64,000 bases of DNA. It comes from Vibrio sp. 10N (GTDB lineage Bacteria > Pseudomonadota > Gammaproteobacteria > Enterobacterales > Vibrionaceae). The translations under genes and the position numbers were made by a program. The notes under the pieces were generated by a model. It made no database searches. It saw only the letters and a program-made list of their open reading frames with translations, and was not told where the DNA came from. Every line of letters begins with the position of its first letter. Positions within the stretch are counted from its first letter, which is position 1. Below are positions 8,259 to 17,447 of this stretch, piece after piece. The stretch spans positions 1,364,001 to 1,428,000 of the forward strand of contig NZ_BTPM01000001.1 of NCBI RefSeq assembly GCF_036245475.1. Reading direction: 5' to 3'.

Positions 8259-10148
8259 CTACTTAAAGCTATTGCTGGCTTGGTAGCGGAATTTCAGGAA
8301 GTTCTGACCATTACTCAAGATTTGGAACGCATCTTTGAGGTTACGTCTTTCAAAGTCAGATAAGTTCTCCGGTTCAACGTTGTTATCGGGTTCGATGCCT
8401 TGTTCAACATCCAGCGCTTGGTGCGAAATACGCACCATAGAGATAAACTCTAGTGCATCTTTTAAATCTCGTGCACGGCCTTTTGGCAAGATCCCTGCTT
8501 CATGGATGTCGTCGAGACGCTCAAATGAGTTGGTCGAACGCGAGCCGACCGCAAGTGCATGCACACGAATCAGATCAACCAAAGGTGCAGTACCACGTCG
8601 CTTGAGGTTGATAGAGTTATTGTGGCGGCCATCTTTTTCCATGACGAAGTCTTTGAAGAAACCAAGTGGCGGCTTGCGGTTTAGAGCGTTTCGAGCCAAA
8701 CACGCCAAGAATCTGTTATTTCGTCTAGCGCGTCGGACAATAAAGCTGTTGAGCTGTTCTGCCCATTTAAGCTTGCCGTAAATACCGTCTAAATCGAAGA
8801 ATATTGAGGCATTGAGTAGCGCTTTCGGGTTGGGATCGTCAATCCAATCAGCAAAGCACGCTTCCCACTCCTTACGCGTCATGCGCCACTCTGGGTTAGT
8901 TGCCATGATGTCGCCGGTACAATAGGTATAGCCGCAGTCGGCCAGTCCATCACAAATAAATTTAGAGAAAGCTTCGAAGTACTTACCGTGCTTATCTTTG
9001 TCATAGCTGTCGTCGAGAATGATGGCGTTGTCTTGGTCGGTGACGAGCAACTGTTCATCGCGCCCCATTGAGCCCAGTGCTAAGAAACAATATGGGATCG
9101 GTGCTTGACCTAACTCTTCTTCGGCAAGCTCGATAATACGCTGTTTAAAGCTTCGTCCAATAACAGACATTGCAGTGCCCACCATGTGAGCGTTGGCATC
9201 TTCGTTGACCAAACGGACGAAACTGTCTCGCACTTGCTCAGACAGCGCTTTGAGCTCTTCTACTGACTGCTGCTGGAAGATGCTACTGACGAGCAGTAGA
9301 GAGTTTTGTGATTCATAACGAACGATATCGGTTGTTTCGATAATACCGAGCGGCTTTTTGTTCTTCAGCACGGGTAGGTGATGAACATTGTAGCGAAGCA
9401 TGGTTAGCATCGCTTCATAGACGTAAGCATTGTGATCAAGAGAAATCACGTCAGTAGACATCACAGTCGATACTTCATCTTGTGGGTCTAAACTCTCAGC
9501 CAAAACGCGCGTGCATAAGTCGCGGTCGGTAATAATGCCCACAACGGGTGAGGAATCGTCTTCGTCACTTTCCACGATTTCTGGGTCGATGATGAGTAGG
9601 GATGAAACTTGTTCGTCTGCCATGACGCGAGCCGCATTCTGAATGCTGCTGCTCCGCACAATGGTTGGCGCATCACGGGTCAATAAGGTTCGAACTTTAG
9701 ATGTGGTGAGATCATTCGTATTTTCATTGTTCGATACTGTTTGGCGCAGTCGGACGGTATCTTCTACTTCCACGAAATCAGCGAAGGAGTCAAATCCATC
9801 ATAAAGTTCCTGAAATACTTCAGCGGGAATGCAATAAACGAGCGTATCTTCTACGGCTTTAGCAGGGAAGCGAACCTTGTTGTTGGTAAGAAGACCCATT
9901 TGACCAAATAGATCGCCCTCATCAATTCGGTTGTATAGCTCACCTTTACGACGATAGATCTCCACAACGCCACTGCGCACCATAAATAAGTCTTGGATAT
10001 CATCTCCAAAGTGAATAATGGGCGTGTCTTCACGATAGTAACCAATCTCAATTTGTTGGGATACATGCACTAGCGTTTCTTCAGGTAGTTCATCGAAAGG
10101 GGGATGAGAGGCCAGAAAGTTCTGGATTTCAATCAGTTCAGCGTCCAT
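8259..10148 (-). CDS. cNMP-binding, CBS and DUF294 nucleotidyltransferase-like signalling protein
   Basis: A 629-residue cytoplasmic protein with four parts in order: a cyclic-nucleotide-binding domain (about 10-125, with DLFMVRSGVVEIYRR and GDLFGQMGLL), a pair of CBS domains (about 150-285, with VVGIITDRDL and PLGIIETTDIVRY), a nucleotidyltransferase-like domain (about 300-440, with LGSMGRDEQLLVTDQDNAII, a GS...D.D metal site) and a DUF294 C-terminal helical domain. Such proteins are thought to link nucleotide or energy state to a transferase activity like GlnD; no substrate is known. ATG at 10148 follows AAGG and is preferred over TTG at 10163. It forms an operon with the exonuclease gene downstream. 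Confidence 0.92.
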   Translation of the reverse strand: MDAELIEIQNFLASHPPFDELPEETLVHVSQQIEIGYYREDTPIIHFGDDIQDLFMVRSGVVEIYRRKGELYNRIDEGDLFGQMGLLTNNKVRFPAKAVEDTLVYCIPAEVFQELYDGFDSFADFVEVEDTVRLRQTVSNNENTNDLTTSKVRTLLTRDAPTIVRSSSIQNAARVMADEQVSSLLIIDPEIVESDEDDSSPVVGIITDRDLCTRVLAESLDPQDEVSTVMSTDVISLDHNAYVYEAMLTMLRYNVHHLPVLKNKKPLGIIETTDIVRYESQNSLLLVSSIFQQQSVEELKALSEQVRDSFVRLVNEDANAHMVGTAMSVIGRSFKQRIIELAEEELGQAPIPYCFLALGSMGRDEQLLVTDQDNAIILDDSYDKDKHGKYFEAFSKFICDGLADCGYTYCTGDIMATNPEWRMTRKEWEACFADWIDDPNPKALLNASIFFDLDGIYGKLKWAEQLNSFIVRRARRNNRFLACLARNALNRKPPLGFFKDFVMEKDGRHNNSINLKRRGTAPLVDLIRVHALAVGSRSTNSFERLDDIHEAGILPKGRARDLKDALEFISMVRISHQALDVEQGIEPDNNVEPENLSDFERRNLKDAFQILSNGQNFLKFRYQASNSFK

Positions 10149-10195
10149 GACGAGCCTTATCAAATGGAGTATCTGTTAATACTACACGCTGAAAC

Positions 10196-10222
10196 CAAAA
10201 AGGTCAGCTTGCGCTGACCTTT
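10196..10222 (-). terminator. intrinsic terminator downstream of aspC
   Basis: Stem AAAGGTCAGC/GCTGACCTTT with loop TTGC, followed on the minus strand by a T-run. It separates aspC from the DUF294 operon. Confidence 0.88.
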
Positions 10223-10247
10223 GAGTTAATATTTTGATATTAGGACA

Positions 10248-11438
10248 TTAAAGTACCGCAGCGATACCTTTACATAGTGGTCCCATGTTCGCTTTCGTCA
10301 TGCCTGCCACACTGATGCGGCCAGAACCAACGATGTAGATTGCGAACTCTTCTTTCAGGCGGTTAACTTGCTCTTTGCTTAGGCCAGAGAAAGAGAACAT
10401 GCCATTTTGACGCTCGATGAAGCTAAAGTCTGCATCAACACCTTCGGCTTTCAGTGTTTCAACGAACAGTTCACGCATGTCTTGAATGCGGTCACGCATC
10501 TCAGCAACTTCTTGTTCCCACTCCGCGCGCAGTGCAGCGTCGTTTAAGATGTAAGTAACCACTGCTGAGCCGTGTGCTGGTGGGTTAGAGTAGATAGAGC
10601 GAATGATGCTCTTAACTTGAGAGAAGGCCGTTGTTGCGATCTCTTCTGAAGCAGCAACCAGTGTGAATGCACCCACACGCTCGTTGTATAGGCCGAAGTT
10701 TTTCGAGAATGAACTCGCAACCAAGATTTCTGTGTTGTACTTAGCGAACGTACGTAGACCTTGAGCATCTTCTTCAACGCCTTTTGCAAAGCCTTGGTAA
10801 GCGAAGTCAAATAGAGGGATAAGACCTTTGTCTGCGACAAGTTTAGCTAGTTGCTCCCACTCATCGCCAGTTGGATCGATGCCTGTTGGGTTGTGGCAGC
10901 AACCGTGAAGCAGAACGATATCACCAGCGGATGCTTGCTCTAGATCAGCGACCATACCAGCGAAATCTTTGTCTTTCGTTTCTGCATTGTAGTAGCGGTA
11001 TTGCGCTGTTTCGATACCTGCTGCGCTGAATACGCCATTGTGGTTTGCCCACGTTGGGTTACTGATCCAGATCTTTGCGTCGCCAAGTTGGCGCTTGATG
11101 AATTCACCAGCAACACGCAGTGCACCCGTACCACCCGGTGCTTGAGCTGTTTTTGCGCGTTTTTCAGTTACGATTGCAGCATCAGCACCGAACAGCAGTT
11201 TTTGTACCGCTAGACCATATTCAGCTGTACCTTCAATTGTTAGGTAAGATTTGGTTTTCTCTGTTTCTAGAAGTGCTGCTTCCGCTTTCTTTACGGTCGC
11301 GAGAACAGGGGTTTCACCTTGTTCATTCTTGTAGATACCAACACCTAGGTTGATCTTTTCAGCGCGAGCGTCTTTTTTAAACTCTTCTGTTAGACCGAGG
11401 ATAGGATCAGCGGGTGCTGCAACAACTTTCTCAAACAT
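10248..11438 (-). CDS. aspC: aspartate/aromatic aminotransferase (AspC type)
   Basis: A 396-residue class I PLP aminotransferase, the same length as E. coli AspC and co-linear with it throughout: start [20 protein letters not shown], substrate region [17 protein letters not shown] site [13 protein letters not shown] and DFAYQGFA, Schiff-base lysine K246 in [15 protein letters not shown], and end [17 protein letters not shown]. It transfers the amino group of aspartate, and more weakly of aromatic amino acids, to 2-oxoglutarate in the cytosol. The ATG at 11438 is chosen by alignment; the longer frame to 11477 is not conserved. Some vibrio genomes label this gene tyrB. Confidence 0.95.
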   Translation of the reverse strand: MFEKVVAAPADPILGLTEEFKKDARAEKINLGVGIYKNEQGETPVLATVKKAEAALLETEKTKSYLTIEGTAEYGLAVQKLLFGADAAIVTEKRAKTAQAPGGTGALRVAGEFIKRQLGDAKIWISNPTWANHNGVFSAAGIETAQYRYYNAETKDKDFAGMVADLEQASAGDIVLLHGCCHNPTGIDPTGDEWEQLAKLVADKGLIPLFDFAYQGFAKGVEEDAQGLRTFAKYNTEILVASSFSKNFGLYNERVGAFTLVAASEEIATTAFSQVKSIIRSIYSNPPAHGSAVVTYILNDAALRAEWEQEVAEMRDRIQDMRELFVETLKAEGVDADFSFIERQNGMFSFSGLSKEQVNRLKEEFAIYIVGSGRISVAGMTKANMGPLCKGIAAVL

Positions 11439-11700
11439 ATTCTTCATCCATGTTAATTGAAGGGGGCGAAAAACCATTGGTAACGAAACGGTTACTTGGT
11501 GACAACAGCCTATTTATACCTTTCAAGGCTATACCTGACAACCACATTAAAGAAGAAAACTAAAAATTATTTTGATTTGAAACAGAAAAGACAGTTAATT
11601 CGGTGTTTGTGTATGAAAAGGTAAGAATTTATCGAGGATCTGTGCAAGGAAAGTGAGGACTAACGTGTCTGCTTCGATTAGACACGTCAGTCTAGAGAGG

Positions 11701-12009
11701 CTAGTCATCATGTCCTTTTAGTTGATGCTCAGACTCGACGGATTGAGTTTCAATGTCTGGGTTTTGGTCGAATTTTTCTTTAGCCCAGTCATTTAAGTGC
11801 TTGAGGATCGCGCTAACGGCATGTTCTTTGGTGGCCTCTTCGCTATTTCCTACCTCTAAGGTCTGCTTTGAGTGCATACCGGTTTCATCTTCTGCAATAT
11901 GCAACCAGTCTGGATGCCAGTAGTACGGTTGGCCATTTGATGTTTCCCACTTATGAACGCCATCACTTTCACCGTAGTATTCGATATCGTTTTCTGTGAA
12001 TTTACCCAT
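11701..12009 (-). CDS. hypothetical vibrio protein
   Basis: A 102-residue acidic, soluble protein with no signal peptide or membrane segment. The N-terminal half is rich in aromatic residues (EYYGESDGVHKWETSNGQPYYWHPDWLH); the rest is a charged helix. GAGGTG precedes the ATG at good spacing, supporting translation. I do not recognise a family. It is a single gene between asnS and aspC, on the same strand as both, with asnS cut off from it by a terminator. Confidence 0.8.
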   Translation of the reverse strand: MGKFTENDIEYYGESDGVHKWETSNGQPYYWHPDWLHIAEDETGMHSKQTLEVGNSEEATKEHAVSAILKHLNDWAKEKFDQNPDIETQSVESEHQLKGHDD

Positions 12010-12145
12010 AACTTAGCACCTCATTTCTATGCTTAGACGACTTTCTAAATGTAGTGCGATTTTGCTGGATTACCAATAGGTAAAAAGCGTTGAAAATGGA
12101 AACTAAGCACGCAGAAATAACAAACAGTTTTCAGTTGGCAGGCAA

Positions 12146-12173
12146 TAAAAAAGGCCACCGAATGGGTGGCCTT
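12146..12173 (-). terminator. intrinsic terminator of asnS
   Basis: Stem AAGGCCACC/GGTGGCCTT with a 5-base loop, followed on the minus strand by T6, 29 bases after the asnS stop. Confidence 0.92.
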
Positions 12174-12201
12174 TGGGATTCGATTTCATGCACTGATGTG
12201 C

Positions 12202-13602
12202 TTAGAAGTTCGCGCTACGTGGTGTACGTGGGAAAGGAATAACGTCTCGAACGTTGCCCATACCCGTTACGTAAGACACTAGACGCTCAAAACCAAGACC
12301 GAAGCCTGCGTGAGGTACTGTGCCGTAACGACGTAGGTCGCGGTACCAGTTCATGTGTTCTGGATCGATGTTCATTGCACGCATACGGTCATCTAGGATG
12401 TCTAGACGCTCTTCACGCTGTGCACCACCGATGATTTCACCGATGCCTGGTGCCAGTACGTCCATCGCAGCAACCGTTTTACCGTCGTCGTTCAAGCGCA
12501 TGTAGAATGCTTTGATATCTTTCGGGTAGTTCTTAACGATAACTGGCGCTTTGAAGTGCTCTTCTGCAAGGTAACGCTCGTGCTCAGAAGACATGTCGAT
12601 ACCCCATTCAACAGGGAATTCGAACTCACGACCAGAATCTAGAAGGATTTGGATTGCGTCAGTGTAGTCAACTTGTGCAAAGTCAGCATCTACGAACTGC
12701 TCTAGACGAGTGATCGCTTGCTTGTCGATGCGCTGAGCAAAGAACTCAAGGTCGTCGCGGCGCTCTGCAAGTACTGCTTTAAACACGTACTTAAGCATGT
12801 CTTCAGCTAGCTTAGCCACATCTTCTAGGTCTGCGAATGCGACTTCAGGCTCAACCATCCAGAACTCCGCTAGGTGGCGGCTGGTGTTTGAGTTTTCTGC
12901 GCGGAACGTAGGACCAAAGGTGTAAACCTTGCTTAGTGCACACGCATAAGCTTCAGCGTTCAACTGACCAGATACGGTTAGGAACGTCTCTTTACCGAAG
13001 AAGTCTTCGTTGAAGTCTACGTCGCCTTTTTCAGTGCGAGGTAGGTTTTCAAGGTCTAGAGTAGACACACGGAACATTTCACCTGCACCTTCAGCATCAG
13101 ACGCTGTGATAAGCGGCGCAGAAGTCCAGAAGAAACCTTGCTCGTGGTAGAAGCGGTGAATCGCTTGAGATAGACAGTTACGAACACGCGCAACCGCACC
13201 AATCACGTTAGTACGTGGACGAAGGTGTGCTACTTCACGTAGGTACTCGATAGAGTGACGAGTCTTAGCCATTGGGTAAGTATCTGCGTCTTCAACCCAA
13301 CCAACAACTTTAACGTCAGTCGCTGCAAGCTCAAAGTCTTGACCTTTCGCTGGAGATTCTACGATTTTGCCCGTTACTTCTACTGAACAACCAGTCGTCA
13401 GTTTTAGGACTTCTTCTTCGTAATTATTAAGATTATTTGGGACCACGGCCTGAATCGGGTCGAAACAAGAGCCGTCGTAGATGGCAAGGAAAGAGATTCC
13501 AGCTTTGGAATCACGACGCGAACGGATCCAGCCGCGAACAGTTACTTCACTGTCTACCGCTAGCTTACCGCTTAGTACGTCAGTTACAGGCGCGTAAGTC
13601 AT
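12202..13602 (-). CDS. asnS: asparaginyl-tRNA synthetase
   Basis: A 466-residue class II aminoacyl-tRNA synthetase, exactly the length of the E. coli enzyme. The N-terminal OB-fold anticodon-binding domain ([20 protein letters not shown]) covers residues about 15-110. The catalytic domain shows [13 protein letters not shown], motif 2 [17 protein letters not shown], the [13 protein letters not shown] segment that separates AsnRS from AspRS, and motif 3 [12 protein letters not shown]. It charges tRNA-Asn with asparagine. The start at MTYAPVTD (13602) is set by alignment; GGAG lies 12 bases before it. A long inverted repeat sits in the leader. Confidence 0.97.
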   Translation of the reverse strand: MTYAPVTDVLSGKLAVDSEVTVRGWIRSRRDSKAGISFLAIYDGSCFDPIQAVVPNNLNNYEEEVLKLTTGCSVEVTGKIVESPAKGQDFELAATDVKVVGWVEDADTYPMAKTRHSIEYLREVAHLRPRTNVIGAVARVRNCLSQAIHRFYHEQGFFWTSAPLITASDAEGAGEMFRVSTLDLENLPRTEKGDVDFNEDFFGKETFLTVSGQLNAEAYACALSKVYTFGPTFRAENSNTSRHLAEFWMVEPEVAFADLEDVAKLAEDMLKYVFKAVLAERRDDLEFFAQRIDKQAITRLEQFVDADFAQVDYTDAIQILLDSGREFEFPVEWGIDMSSEHERYLAEEHFKAPVIVKNYPKDIKAFYMRLNDDGKTVAAMDVLAPGIGEIIGGAQREERLDILDDRMRAMNIDPEHMNWYRDLRRYGTVPHAGFGLGFERLVSYVTGMGNVRDVIPFPRTPRSANF

Positions 13603-13633
13603 GTTATTAATCATCTCCATGGAGGTAACAATA

Positions 13634-13678
13634 CAACCCAATGATTATTGACCAATAATTAGTCAACTCATTGGGTTG
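13634..13678 (-). promoter_or_regulatory. inverted repeat in the asnS leader
   Basis: Perfect 11 bp arms CAACCCAATGA (13634-13644) and TCATTGGGTTG (13668-13678) enclose a second palindrome TTATTGACCAATAA. It begins 32 bases upstream of the asnS start. In RNA it would form a long hairpin close to the ribosome-binding site; as DNA it could be an operator. No T-run follows it in either direction, so it is not a plain terminator. Confidence 0.6.
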
Positions 13679-13727
13679 CTACTAAATTTCTTTTCAAAGG
13701 GACATATTACCTGTCAATTTTCATGGT

Positions 13728-15347
13728 TCAACCTTTATTGTGGTTATTAAGCATAAATTGATTAAGTAATGTCTCCAACTGATGAGAAAGTTGTTGTAAG
13801 TCCATGCTGATTTGATGTGTTTGGGTTGCGCTACTGGATGTTTCGTTTGCGTGCTCAGTGATGATGGCGGTTTTTTCACCAACGCTTTCACTGGTTTGGC
13901 GGTTAGCCTGGATTTGATCTTGAACTTGGCTAGCAAGCTCTGTGGTCGATTCAATTTGTGATACCACGGTCTGCATTTTACGAGCGAGAGCTTGTACTTC
14001 ATCGGCCCGCTGGTGTGCCGTGTCAGAGACTTGATTCACCGCATTAACCGAGAAACTGCTGCCTTGTTGGAACTTGGCAATAATGGTTTCAATATCGTTG
14101 GTCGCTTCTGTGGTTCGACTGGCTAGGGAGCGAACTTCGTCGGCGACAACGGCAAAGCCTCGTCCTTGCTCACCCGCACGTGCTGCTTCAATGGCAGCGT
14201 TGAGAGCCAATAGGTTGGTTTGATCGGCAATACCTTTAATGGTGGAAAGGATTGCGGAGACTTGCTCTGTCTGTTCATTAAGCTCTGAAATGTGCGTCGA
14301 CACTTGGGTAATGTCTTGTACCAACGATTCTATGTCATCGCTGGCATTTTTCGCTTCTACACTGCTTAGTCGGGTGAGTTCACATGTCTCTTGCATCAAT
14401 TGGGAGGCGCGCTGCGTGGCTTCACTGACCGTTGCCTGTTGTTCTTTTAGCATTTGCATATTGGCTTCCACTGCTGCCGTTTCGTCCAGTTGACGTTTGG
14501 CCGTAGACTCGTTGTTTTGTGCGATGTCGGTGAGTTTGTCTGCATTGCCACTGACTGTTTGCGCTGTCGACTGTACTTTGACAAGACTGTGGGAAACGGT
14601 ATCAAGGAAGTCATTGATATCATTAGTCAGATCGCCAACTTCATCGTTTTGTTTACCGTCTAAACGAATGGAGAGATCTTTACTGCCGCTGACACGGGTC
14701 ATGAATTTGGACGTTGTTTGCACAGGCCCAACGATGAATCGTCTGGCAATAAAGATAGTGGCGAGATAGCCGATAAACGCAATAGCAGCCATAATAGCGA
14801 CAGCAATCGCGGTACGTTTGTTGATCATGCTATTTACATGACTCAGGTTGTATTCAATTCGAATAGCGCCCAGCACTTCGCCTTCTTGCGACATGTGACA
14901 AGCAATACAATTGGTGCCGCGATAGTTTTCGCTTGCTTTCATTGGCAGGGCAACAACAAGGCCTTTGCCCCAGTCGGCTTCAAATGGCTCTAGCACGGTT
15001 TCACCGAGTAGCGCTCGTTTGTCGATGTCGTCCAAAGCCGTTTGGTTATCCAACCCTTTGCCGTAGAGTTTGCTCACAGCATCGCCGCGAAGCACCCGAA
15101 CATTCTCGATATTCTCTTGAGCGAGCGCCTTGCCGCGCAGCGTTTCTTTTTGCGCCATGGTGCCCGTGAGCATCATCATATTTAAACTATCGAAATAGTT
15201 ACTGGCTTTATCCTCGAGCTGTTCACTGAGTACAGAATAAATGAGTTCACGTTGTTGGTTGTATTGATAAGTGGTTGAAATGACAACAACAGTGCCAAAA
15301 ACCAAGATAAGTGCGAGTAGTAGTTTATTTGTTATCGTAAGTCGCAT
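13728..15347 (-). CDS. methyl-accepting chemotaxis protein with haem c motif in the sensor domain
   Basis: A 539-residue chemoreceptor. Membrane helix 1 is at about 8-28; the periplasmic sensor (29-180) contains C147-I-A-C150-H151, a CxxCH covalent haem c attachment site, in a context like the Tll0287/DUF3365 haem sensor domains (E...[26 protein letters not shown]). Helix 2 is at about 181-203, followed by HAMP (about 204-257) and the signalling tip around 350-400 with [35 protein letters not shown] split across the hairpin. It should report redox state, oxygen or NO to CheA. The ATG lacks a clear ribosome-binding site. There is no C-terminal CheR pentapeptide. Confidence 0.93.
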   Translation of the reverse strand: MRLTITNKLLLALILVFGTVVVISTTYQYNQQRELIYSVLSEQLEDKASNYFDSLNMMMLTGTMAQKETLRGKALAQENIENVRVLRGDAVSKLYGKGLDNQTALDDIDKRALLGETVLEPFEADWGKGLVVALPMKASENYRGTNCIACHMSQEGEVLGAIRIEYNLSHVNSMINKRTAIAVAIMAAIAFIGYLATIFIARRFIVGPVQTTSKFMTRVSGSKDLSIRLDGKQNDEVGDLTNDINDFLDTVSHSLVKVQSTAQTVSGNADKLTDIAQNNESTAKRQLDETAAVEANMQMLKEQQATVSEATQRASQLMQETCELTRLSSVEAKNASDDIESLVQDITQVSTHISELNEQTEQVSAILSTIKGIADQTNLLALNAAIEAARAGEQGRGFAVVADEVRSLASRTTEATNDIETIIAKFQQGSSFSVNAVNQVSDTAHQRADEVQALARKMQTVVSQIESTTELASQVQDQIQANRQTSESVGEKTAIITEHANETSSSATQTHQISMDLQQLSHQLETLLNQFMLNNHNKG

Positions 15348-15613
15348 AGTTATATTGTTAATTGTATGGGCTGACAGGGTGAATATTAAGTTAACAAATA
15401 CTTGTTGGGGAAGGGGTTTTGCGGCAAAACCTCGAAAAGCTCATGGTTTTTGTTGCAACTTGCTTCAATTTTGAGAAATTTGCCTTGATGCATAGTTACA
15501 ATAAATGAATCTATTGTGGTTATAACCAAGTCATCGAATCTTCATCAGTTATTGACTCTACATTGACAGCAGAGTGCGCTGTGAGGCGTAAAAACACGGT
15601 TTGATGTCATTCA

Positions 15614-16213
15614 ATGTTATACAACATGTCTTCACAACCCACTGAATTAACTGAAAACAAACATCCTGCCGAAGTTAAACTTTCGGCATTTCGTCCATTT
15701 GTGTTCACGCTACTTATACTGCTCTCTTTCTATTATTTATGGGTACTGTATCTGGCGGCACATCCCAACGTATCAACGGCCTACCGAACCTACTACATAG
15801 AGAAAAAAACGCGTTATTGGGGCAGAGAAAATACCGAGCTTATCTGGCCTGAATCTGGTGTTGTTGAGGTCAAACAGACATCGCCATTTTTAAGTCGCCA
15901 AGGTTGGGCTCCAAAACCAGGGCGAGATGGTAGGAAGCTAGTACACAATGCGAGTTTATATTTTAATTTTGATAAACCGCTGCAACATCCGGTCCGGGTG
16001 AAACTTACTCTAAGTCAATCGATTACTGAACCGGTTTACGTCTCAGTAAATGGAGGCCGAAAGATCATGCTAATGCCTCTAGAGGTAAATTCCTTAGAAA
16101 CCAACTTACCCGCAAGCGCCTTCATGCAGCAGCGCTCGATTCAACAAGTTGACTTTGAAACGGACGCCAGTTTGCGTGTCGACCAGGTAGTGATTGCGGA
16201 GGTAGTTCAATGA
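15614..16213 (+). CDS. membrane-anchored hypothetical protein, partner of the PIG-V-like gene
   Basis: A 199-residue protein with a cytoplasmic N-terminus rich in polar residues, one membrane helix at about 29-50 (VFTLLILLSFYYLWVLYLA) and a periplasmic beta-rich domain of about 150 residues (VRVKLTLSQSITEPVYVSVNGG). I do not recognise a family. Its stop overlaps the start of the next gene by 4 bases (ATGA), so translation of the pair is probably coupled, and it may be an accessory subunit of the glycosyltransferase. Two ATGs (15614, 15626) are possible; neither has a strong ribosome-binding site. Confidence 0.75.
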   Translation: MLYNMSSQPTELTENKHPAEVKLSAFRPFVFTLLILLSFYYLWVLYLAAHPNVSTAYRTYYIEKKTRYWGRENTELIWPESGVVEVKQTSPFLSRQGWAPKPGRDGRKLVHNASLYFNFDKPLQHPVRVKLTLSQSITEPVYVSVNGGRKIMLMPLEVNSLETNLPASAFMQQRSIQQVDFETDASLRVDQVVIAEVVQ

Positions 16214-17403
16214 CTATGACTAAGCTGACAATGTGCTCAGACGCCATTATCGACAAGCCATCAGTTCACACCAACTCGTTTCAACCTAGTTTGCAGATAT
16301 CCAAACAGCAATGGTTGACTATTGTCATTGCCGTAGTACTGAGTCGGACGATTTTCTATGCACTTGGGTTGGTGGGTACTCATACGTACAACCCAGAAAC
16401 GGTCGTCAATATGGATATATGGCAGCAGATCTGCCGCTTTGACTGTATGTGGTTCCAACGCATTGCGGATGATGGTTATGCCTTGGTCCCGACTTACATG
16501 AGAGGCGGCAATGCGGCTAACTGGGCATTTATGCCAGTCTCTCCGCTGTTGGGAAAACTGGTATCGTTGCTAGTGGGCGATACCAACCTTGCGTTGGTGT
16601 TAGTTTCAAACCTCACTTTTGTATTAAGCGTAGCTGTGTTTGTTATGGCACTGAAACAGCTCAGGTTTGATGGTGAGATTCAAGAAACCGCTATCTGGCT
16701 CCTATGTTTTTCGCCTTACGCGGTTTACGCCATGTCGGGCTATTCTGAGCCACTTTATATTGCATTGATCAGTGGTGTGTTTATTGCCTGTTACCGCCAA
16801 AACTGGTGGACAGTAGGGCTTTTGGGGTTAGTTGCTGCGATTACGCGTAACCTTGGTGTCATGTTGGTGTTTTCTGTGCTCATTGTCGGCTTGCAAGCAT
16901 ACGGTGCGAGCAGTTTTTACCGACTAAGGAGCCAGGCACTTTCGGTGGTGGCTGCGATATGGCTTATTCCGTTGGGCTTCTTTAGTTACATGGCCTATTT
17001 GCATTTTCATATGGGGGACGCATTAGCGTTTGGCCACATTCAAATTGCTTGGGGTAGGGAGTTTAGCAACCCTATTGAGTGGCTAATGTATGGTGTGAAA
17101 ACTGGGGGAGCGAAACTCTACCTAGTGTTAGTATCGCTACTTGGTTTCGCGCTAAACGGTTATCTATTCGCCAACAGGCGTTATGCTGAAGCGGTATTCA
17201 TGTTGATAAATTTGATGATCCCACTGTCATCAGGAGTCAATGCAATGCCACGTTATATTTTTGGGCTGTACCCTACGTATTTAGCGATCATTTTATTGCT
17301 CGCGCGTTACCCGAGAGCGAGAATGCCAGTGTTGTTAGCCGGAGCTGCGATATCGACGTTTATTGCGATTGGCTTCTACTCGAATGTGTTCTTTACGGTA
17401 TAA
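16210..17403 (+). CDS. PIG-V-like polytopic glycosyltransferase
   Basis: A 397-residue protein with roughly nine to ten membrane helices. The first periplasmic loop carries RFDCMWFQRIADDGY, the equivalent of the WDSxWYxxIAxxGY motif of PIG-V/GT-C mannosyltransferases, where the aspartate is catalytic; it is followed by NWAFMPVSPLLGKL and later GYSEPLYIAL, both typical positions of that family. It probably moves a sugar from a polyprenyl-phosphate donor to a periplasmic acceptor. Acceptor and sugar are unknown. It is coupled to the preceding membrane-anchored gene and ends just before a strong terminator. Confidence 0.8.
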   Translation: MTMTKLTMCSDAIIDKPSVHTNSFQPSLQISKQQWLTIVIAVVLSRTIFYALGLVGTHTYNPETVVNMDIWQQICRFDCMWFQRIADDGYALVPTYMRGGNAANWAFMPVSPLLGKLVSLLVGDTNLALVLVSNLTFVLSVAVFVMALKQLRFDGEIQETAIWLLCFSPYAVYAMSGYSEPLYIALISGVFIACYRQNWWTVGLLGLVAAITRNLGVMLVFSVLIVGLQAYGASSFYRLRSQALSVVAAIWLIPLGFFSYMAYLHFHMGDALAFGHIQIAWGREFSNPIEWLMYGVKTGGAKLYLVLVSLLGFALNGYLFANRRYAEAVFMLINLMIPLSSGVNAMPRYIFGLYPTYLAIILLLARYPRARMPVLLAGAAISTFIAIGFYSNVFFTV

Positions 17404-17406
17404 ATA

Positions 17407-17436
17407 AAAACCGAAGCGGTGAGGCTTCGGTTTTTT
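17407..17436. terminator. bidirectional intrinsic terminator
   Basis: Stem CCGAAGC/GCTTCGG, A5 on the left and T6 on the right, between convergent genes. It ends both the glycosyltransferase and the sdaA transcripts. Confidence 0.93.
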
Positions 17437-17447
17437 GTTTTGGGATG

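Noticed and set aside
11663..11687. Terminator after the 102-residue gene
   Set aside because: ACGTGTCT/AGACACGT forms a stem but there is no T-run on either side.
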